From NCBI GenBank assembly GCA_937952895.1, contig CALFYC010000045.1:1-8900 (forward strand): a stretch of 8,900 nt of DNA, given 5' to 3'. The notes beneath the pieces are model-generated. The model worked only from the letters and a program-made list of their open reading frames with translations, was not told the origin of the DNA and ran no database searches. The DNA is from an uncultured Neisseriaceae bacterium (lineage in GTDB: Bacteria > Pseudomonadota > Gammaproteobacteria > Burkholderiales > UBA11063). Of the stretch, positions 6,212 to 8,900 are shown piece by piece. Numbering within the stretch: the stretch's first letter is position 1; the number at the start of each line of letters is the position of its first letter. The position numbers and the translations under genes are program-made.

Positions 6212-6239
6212 AAGTAATTAAACTTTTTAGGATAAAAAT

Positions 6240-6413
6240 ATGGAAAATATAATATATTCAGAGCATACTACAAATTTAGTTAATAATCATGTAAAGAAAA
6301 AAGATTACATTGCTCCAACTATAGATATTCTGATATCAAAAACCATTACAAAATCAGGCTTTAGTCCAGGAACAGATGGTGGAGGTCTATGTAGCTGTGG
6401 CTGTCATTCATAA
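6240..6413 (+). CDS. Lasso-like RiPP precursor peptide with CxCxCH tail
   Basis: A 57-residue peptide with AGGA seven bases before its ATG and three consecutive in-frame TAA stops. The leader (1-39) contains KKKDYIAPTIDIL with Y23, P26 and I28, matching the YxxPxL element read by lasso leader-binding proteins. In the proteobacterial lasso pattern the core glycine lies 17 residues after that Tyr. Here that is Gly40, preceded by ITKS, with Thr at -3 instead of the usual -2. The predicted core is GFSPGTDGGGLCSCGCHS (18 residues). Its only acidic residue, Asp46 (core position 7), is the sole possible acceptor for a macrolactam with the Gly amine, giving a seven-residue ring. The tail has Cys51, Cys53, Cys55 and His56. 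No transmembrane segment is present. It lies downstream of the oxidoreductase and ends 110 bases before the end of a convergent lasso-cyclase-like gene. Another RiPP class using a YxxPxI leader is possible. Confidence 0.72.
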   Translation: MENIIYSEHTTNLVNNHVKKKDYIAPTIDILISKTITKSGFSPGTDGGGLCSCGCHS

Positions 6414-6523
6414 TAATAATTTACCTAAATAATTACAAAATTTGTATCCTATGACTGAATAAATACAGGCTTCTTCCCAACCTTAGATTTAATTAAATAT
6501 TATTAAAAATATACTTACGTAGG

Positions 6524-8437
6524 TTAACTATTATTTTCTATAAAACTGGCTAAATAAAGAGCTCTTGGAACCGTATGCATTCCAATAAAATCATCCTTTG
6601 CATAACACCGATTGCTTCTCATTTTCAATTTAAGGTATTCATTTAATTTATCTATATCAATTACTTCTTTTACTACTGGATTATTTGACAATGATCGTAA
6701 AAATTTTTGAGCTATACTTATTTGCTTATTATAACGAATATTATAATCAGGAGAAAATGGCTCCTTCGTAGTTCGATAACATAATTCGTTTGGCATTAAG
6801 CCTTGCATGCCACGTCTTATCATATAACGGCGATATCCATTTTTATAACGTAATTCATTTGGCACAGAGAAACAAAATTCAAGTATTCGTTTATCTAAAA
6901 ATGGGTGACAATAATTAATAACAGATTTTCCTTTTTCAATAAACTCTTGACTTGAAGGAGATTTCTTGTCAAATAATAATTTATATGTCATTAGATTATT
7001 ATATCTTCCATCCAAACTTGGTTTAGTCCCAAGGGTTTTAAATTTATTAGCTTCTATAGTAAAGTCTCCTGAATTAACATACTTATTAATAAAATCAAGT
7101 CTAATTAAGCTAAATCTGGTGAGATTATCTAAATTACGCATAGTTCGCAATTTATACTGCCAATTTGATGGTAAATTTGGTTGCAAAACATCATTAAATA
7201 AAATAGATTTAAGACTTCTTTTAAATAACCGTTTATGAAAATAAATATTTCTTATAAGATTTATAAAATTACCCTTCCTAAATAATTCCGCTAAATACTC
7301 ATCATTCCAATAGCTAGGTCCAAATTCACCGTACACTCCAGTTAAAATTATTTTACTACCCATCAATCTAGCATTATCATTAAATGCCTTATATAAATAA
7401 TGTCTTGACATCGTATTTGGCTTATCCATAAAGTCATCTAAACTGTCAAAAGGTCCATACTGAGTATCATTTATATTTAGCTTTGTTAAATTTTTTGCCT
7501 GTACCAAATTAATATAATGACTCTCATCATACAAATCTCCAAGGTAACCATCAGGTAATACAGCAGATAAACTAGTTAAATTTTTGTTTTGCTTAGCTAA
7601 GGTATTTGCTGCCATTATTGTTACACTTGATGAATCAAGTCCGCCACTTAGTGTAGAACAAATTGGTAAATGACCCCTTGTTGCTCCAATCATAACTTGG
7701 CTAAATATATCCTGGAATGCTTCAGCATATTCATCTTCTGATTTAAAATATCTAACCTCAGGTAATGATGGTTGCCAATAATGTTCCATATAACTGTTAC
7801 CATTAGCTTTCAAGATCATAATACTTGCAGCTGGTAAAAATTTTATATTTGTAAAGTAGGTTTCCCCAGGATATTGTTGTGCTGTAAGATAAGAAGATAA
7901 AGCAATTTTTCTAAAATTAATGCTTCGAGTTACATAGGGTAACTGATTTATCGCATTAATACTACTTGCAAAAATAAAAGTCTTACTATCTTGATAATAA
8001 TAAAGCGGCATCTGATTAGCATGATCCGTCACACAGATTAATTCTTGATAGTTTACGTCCCATAAAACAATAGCATACTCTCCAAGTAAATGTTTGGGGA
8101 AATTTTTACCGTATTTTAAATAAGCCGTTAAAACAATTTGACTATCACTTAAATTACTAGAATCAATTAAATTAAGTTTATTACATAAGTCAGATCGGTT
8201 AAATAATCTTATATCAGCAGTTATAGCGACTTTACTTAATTCACTATAATAAGGCAATTTTTCGTTGATTGATTCAGTAGTTAAACATGCCATTTGATGG
8301 CCAAAACCAATATTATTTAATATCCAAATATCAGATTTGTCACCACCATAATTAGATAAGGAATTATTAAATTGGGATAAAATTTCAGGATTGATATAAT
8401 CTCCACGAATATTCATAATACCACAAATTGAGCTCAT
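6524..8437 (-). CDS. Lasso peptide isopeptide-bond-forming cyclase (asparagine synthetase homologue)
   Basis: A 637-residue asparagine-synthetase-like protein, a usual length for lasso cyclases. It begins MSSICGI, so the cysteine is at position 5 and no N-terminal catalytic Cys can be exposed; the glutaminase domain (about 1-200) should be inactive. DIRLFNRSDL (75-84) and DHANQMPLYY (138-147) match the DARLDNR- and RDxxGxxPLYY-type blocks. The ATP loop is LSGGLDSSS (263-271). The second motif, normally SGxGGDE, is TGVYGEFGPS (366-375). The C-terminal HPFLDKRILEFCFSVP (511-526), then GYRRYMIRRGMQGLMP (534-549) and TKEPFSPDY (557-565), are typical of lasso cyclases. The enzyme would adenylate the ring Asp/Glu and join it to the core N-terminus. 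The ATG at 8437 has AGGG six bases upstream; a TTG two codons earlier is less likely. It is convergent with the precursor and 110 bases from it, so the two are separately transcribed. Confidence 0.85.
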   Translation of the reverse strand: MSSICGIMNIRGDYINPEILSQFNNSLSNYGGDKSDIWILNNIGFGHQMACLTTESINEKLPYYSELSKVAITADIRLFNRSDLCNKLNLIDSSNLSDSQIVLTAYLKYGKNFPKHLLGEYAIVLWDVNYQELICVTDHANQMPLYYYQDSKTFIFASSINAINQLPYVTRSINFRKIALSSYLTAQQYPGETYFTNIKFLPAASIMILKANGNSYMEHYWQPSLPEVRYFKSEDEYAEAFQDIFSQVMIGATRGHLPICSTLSGGLDSSSVTIMAANTLAKQNKNLTSLSAVLPDGYLGDLYDESHYINLVQAKNLTKLNINDTQYGPFDSLDDFMDKPNTMSRHYLYKAFNDNARLMGSKIILTGVYGEFGPSYWNDEYLAELFRKGNFINLIRNIYFHKRLFKRSLKSILFNDVLQPNLPSNWQYKLRTMRNLDNLTRFSLIRLDFINKYVNSGDFTIEANKFKTLGTKPSLDGRYNNLMTYKLLFDKKSPSSQEFIEKGKSVINYCHPFLDKRILEFCFSVPNELRYKNGYRRYMIRRGMQGLMPNELCYRTTKEPFSPDYNIRYNKQISIAQKFLRSLSNNPVVKEVIDIDKLNEYLKLKMRSNRCYAKDDFIGMHTVPRALYLASFIENNS

Positions 8438-8483
8438 AATCAACCCTAATAAAACAACAAGACTTTGAAACTGATCTAGGCAT

Positions 8484-8489
8484 ATTATA
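8484..8489 (-). promoter_or_regulatory. Possible -10 box for the lasso cyclase
   Basis: A perfect TATAAT, preceded directly by TG, reads on the minus strand about 47 bases upstream of the cyclase ATG. No good -35 box is seen at 16-18 bases. Confidence 0.4.
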
Positions 8490-8625
8490 CATTGTATATT
8501 TATCCAAAGATTTTATTTTGAAGTATCTATCTGTAAGAATTCATATACTTGATAAAGCATCAAATAAATTATCTATAATCTTTAGACATAACACTTTATT
8601 CTGATTTAAATTTAAGCTAAAAAGC

Positions 8626-8655
8626 TGTACAAACAAATTTCCTATATGGTATAAT
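8626..8655 (+). promoter_or_regulatory. Promoter of the lipoprotein gene
   Basis: TGGTATAAT at 8647-8655 is a perfect extended -10 box, with TGTACA (four of six to the -35 consensus) at 8626-8631 and an 18-base spacer. It would give a leader of more than 100 bases to the ATG at 8774. A closer TATAAT at 8690 is an alternative. Confidence 0.5.
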
Positions 8656-8773
8656 GAAAACCTTATCAGGGGTTAGTCATATCGTTTAATATAATAGTTA
8701 TATATTATTATACGTCGCGTTACGCACATTTACATTGACTACCTCATATTAACTTCCATATAGAGGGATAAAT

Positions 8774-8900
8774 ATGTACTGTAATAAAACAAAATATAAA
8801 TTTAAAAATAGCATAATAGCTATTATAGCAGGCCTGTTACTTTCAAGCTGCGGCGGTGGCAGCGGCGGTTCATCAAGTGGCAGCGGAACAAATCCAACCC
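8774..8900 (+). CDS. Lipoprotein with Gly/Ser-rich linker, C-terminus outside window
   Basis: The first 42 codons of a gene that runs off the window. A basic n-region (KTKYKFK, 5-11), a hydrophobic stretch (SIIAIIAGLLL, 13-23) and the lipobox LSSC (23-26) make a type II signal peptide, so the mature protein should start with a lipidated Cys26. Next comes a flexible linker of Gly and Ser (27-38), then TNPT. GAGGG six bases upstream supports the ATG. The residue after Cys is Gly rather than Asp, which in Gram-negative bacteria favours outer-membrane sorting. The linker codons are GC-rich (GGC, AGC, GGT) compared with the surrounding AT-rich DNA. The function of the mature domain is not visible. 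Confidence 0.8.
   Translation, partial: MYCNKTKYKFKNSIIAIIAGLLLSSCGGGSGGSSSGSGTNPT

Larger units (their letters stand above)
8438..8773. other. Divergent intergenic region
   Basis: This 336-base gap separates the minus-strand cyclase from the plus-strand lipoprotein gene. Promoter-like sequences for both are listed separately. Short ATG-initiated frames on both strands (11 to 32 codons) lack good ribosome binding sites and protein-like composition. No second precursor peptide, tRNA or terminator is visible. A second TATAAT lies at 8690-8695. Confidence 0.6.

Noticed and set aside
6966..7238. A 90-codon plus-strand open frame inside the lasso cyclase.
   Set aside because: It lies antisense to well-conserved cyclase motifs and has no recognisable domain or ribosome binding site; it is a shadow of the real gene.
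8481..8483. A 32-codon minus-strand frame starting at 8483 and overlapping the cyclase start, considered as a second precursor peptide.
   Set aside because: No ribosome binding site, no leader motif, no suitable Gly...Asp/Glu core, and most of it overlaps the cyclase coding sequence in another frame.

Overview
The window is strongly AT-rich bacterial DNA with short intergenic gaps. A YciA-type acyl-CoA thioesterase and the overall style suggest a low-GC gammaproteobacterium, possibly of the Francisella/Legionella-like orders. That placement is inference from composition and one protein family. The first 49 bases are not genomic: they are untrimmed Illumina adapter, so the window starts at an assembly end.

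Left part (50-2575), household metabolism: the 5' end of a SAM-dependent methyltransferase on the minus strand, cut by the adapter; a short-chain dehydrogenase/reductase and an alpha/beta hydrolase as a probable two-gene plus-strand operon; then a convergent YciA-like thioesterase.

Middle (2576-3216): a gene-poor stretch with a degenerate coding remnant and a spaced inverted repeat, followed by a short, very basic gene with its own extended -10 promoter. A strong Rho-independent terminator lies inside this reading frame, before any stop codon, so most transcripts should lack a stop. This is the regulatory logic of ribosome-rescue factors of the ArfA type.

Right part (3280-8437), a RiPP-like locus: an asparagine-synthetase-family amide-bond-forming enzyme with a TTG start, an FAD/NAD(P)-dependent oxidoreductase, a 57-residue precursor peptide and, convergent to it, a 637-residue lasso-peptide-cyclase-like enzyme. 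The precursor has a lasso-type leader (YxxPxI) and a predicted core with one acidic residue (position 7 if the core starts at Gly40) and a CxCxCH tail. The three plus-strand genes are preceded by near-identical extended -10 boxes (TGCTANAAT), consistent with co-expression. No leader-binding (B1) or leader-cleaving (B2) protein and no exporter is encoded here. Either these lie elsewhere or the pathway differs from canonical lasso biosynthesis. The proposed scheme is inference: leader recognition, ATP-dependent macrolactam closure by one or both cyclase-like enzymes, and possible redox tailoring of the cysteines by the flavoprotein.

The window ends in the 5' end of a lipoprotein gene with a Gly/Ser-rich linker.
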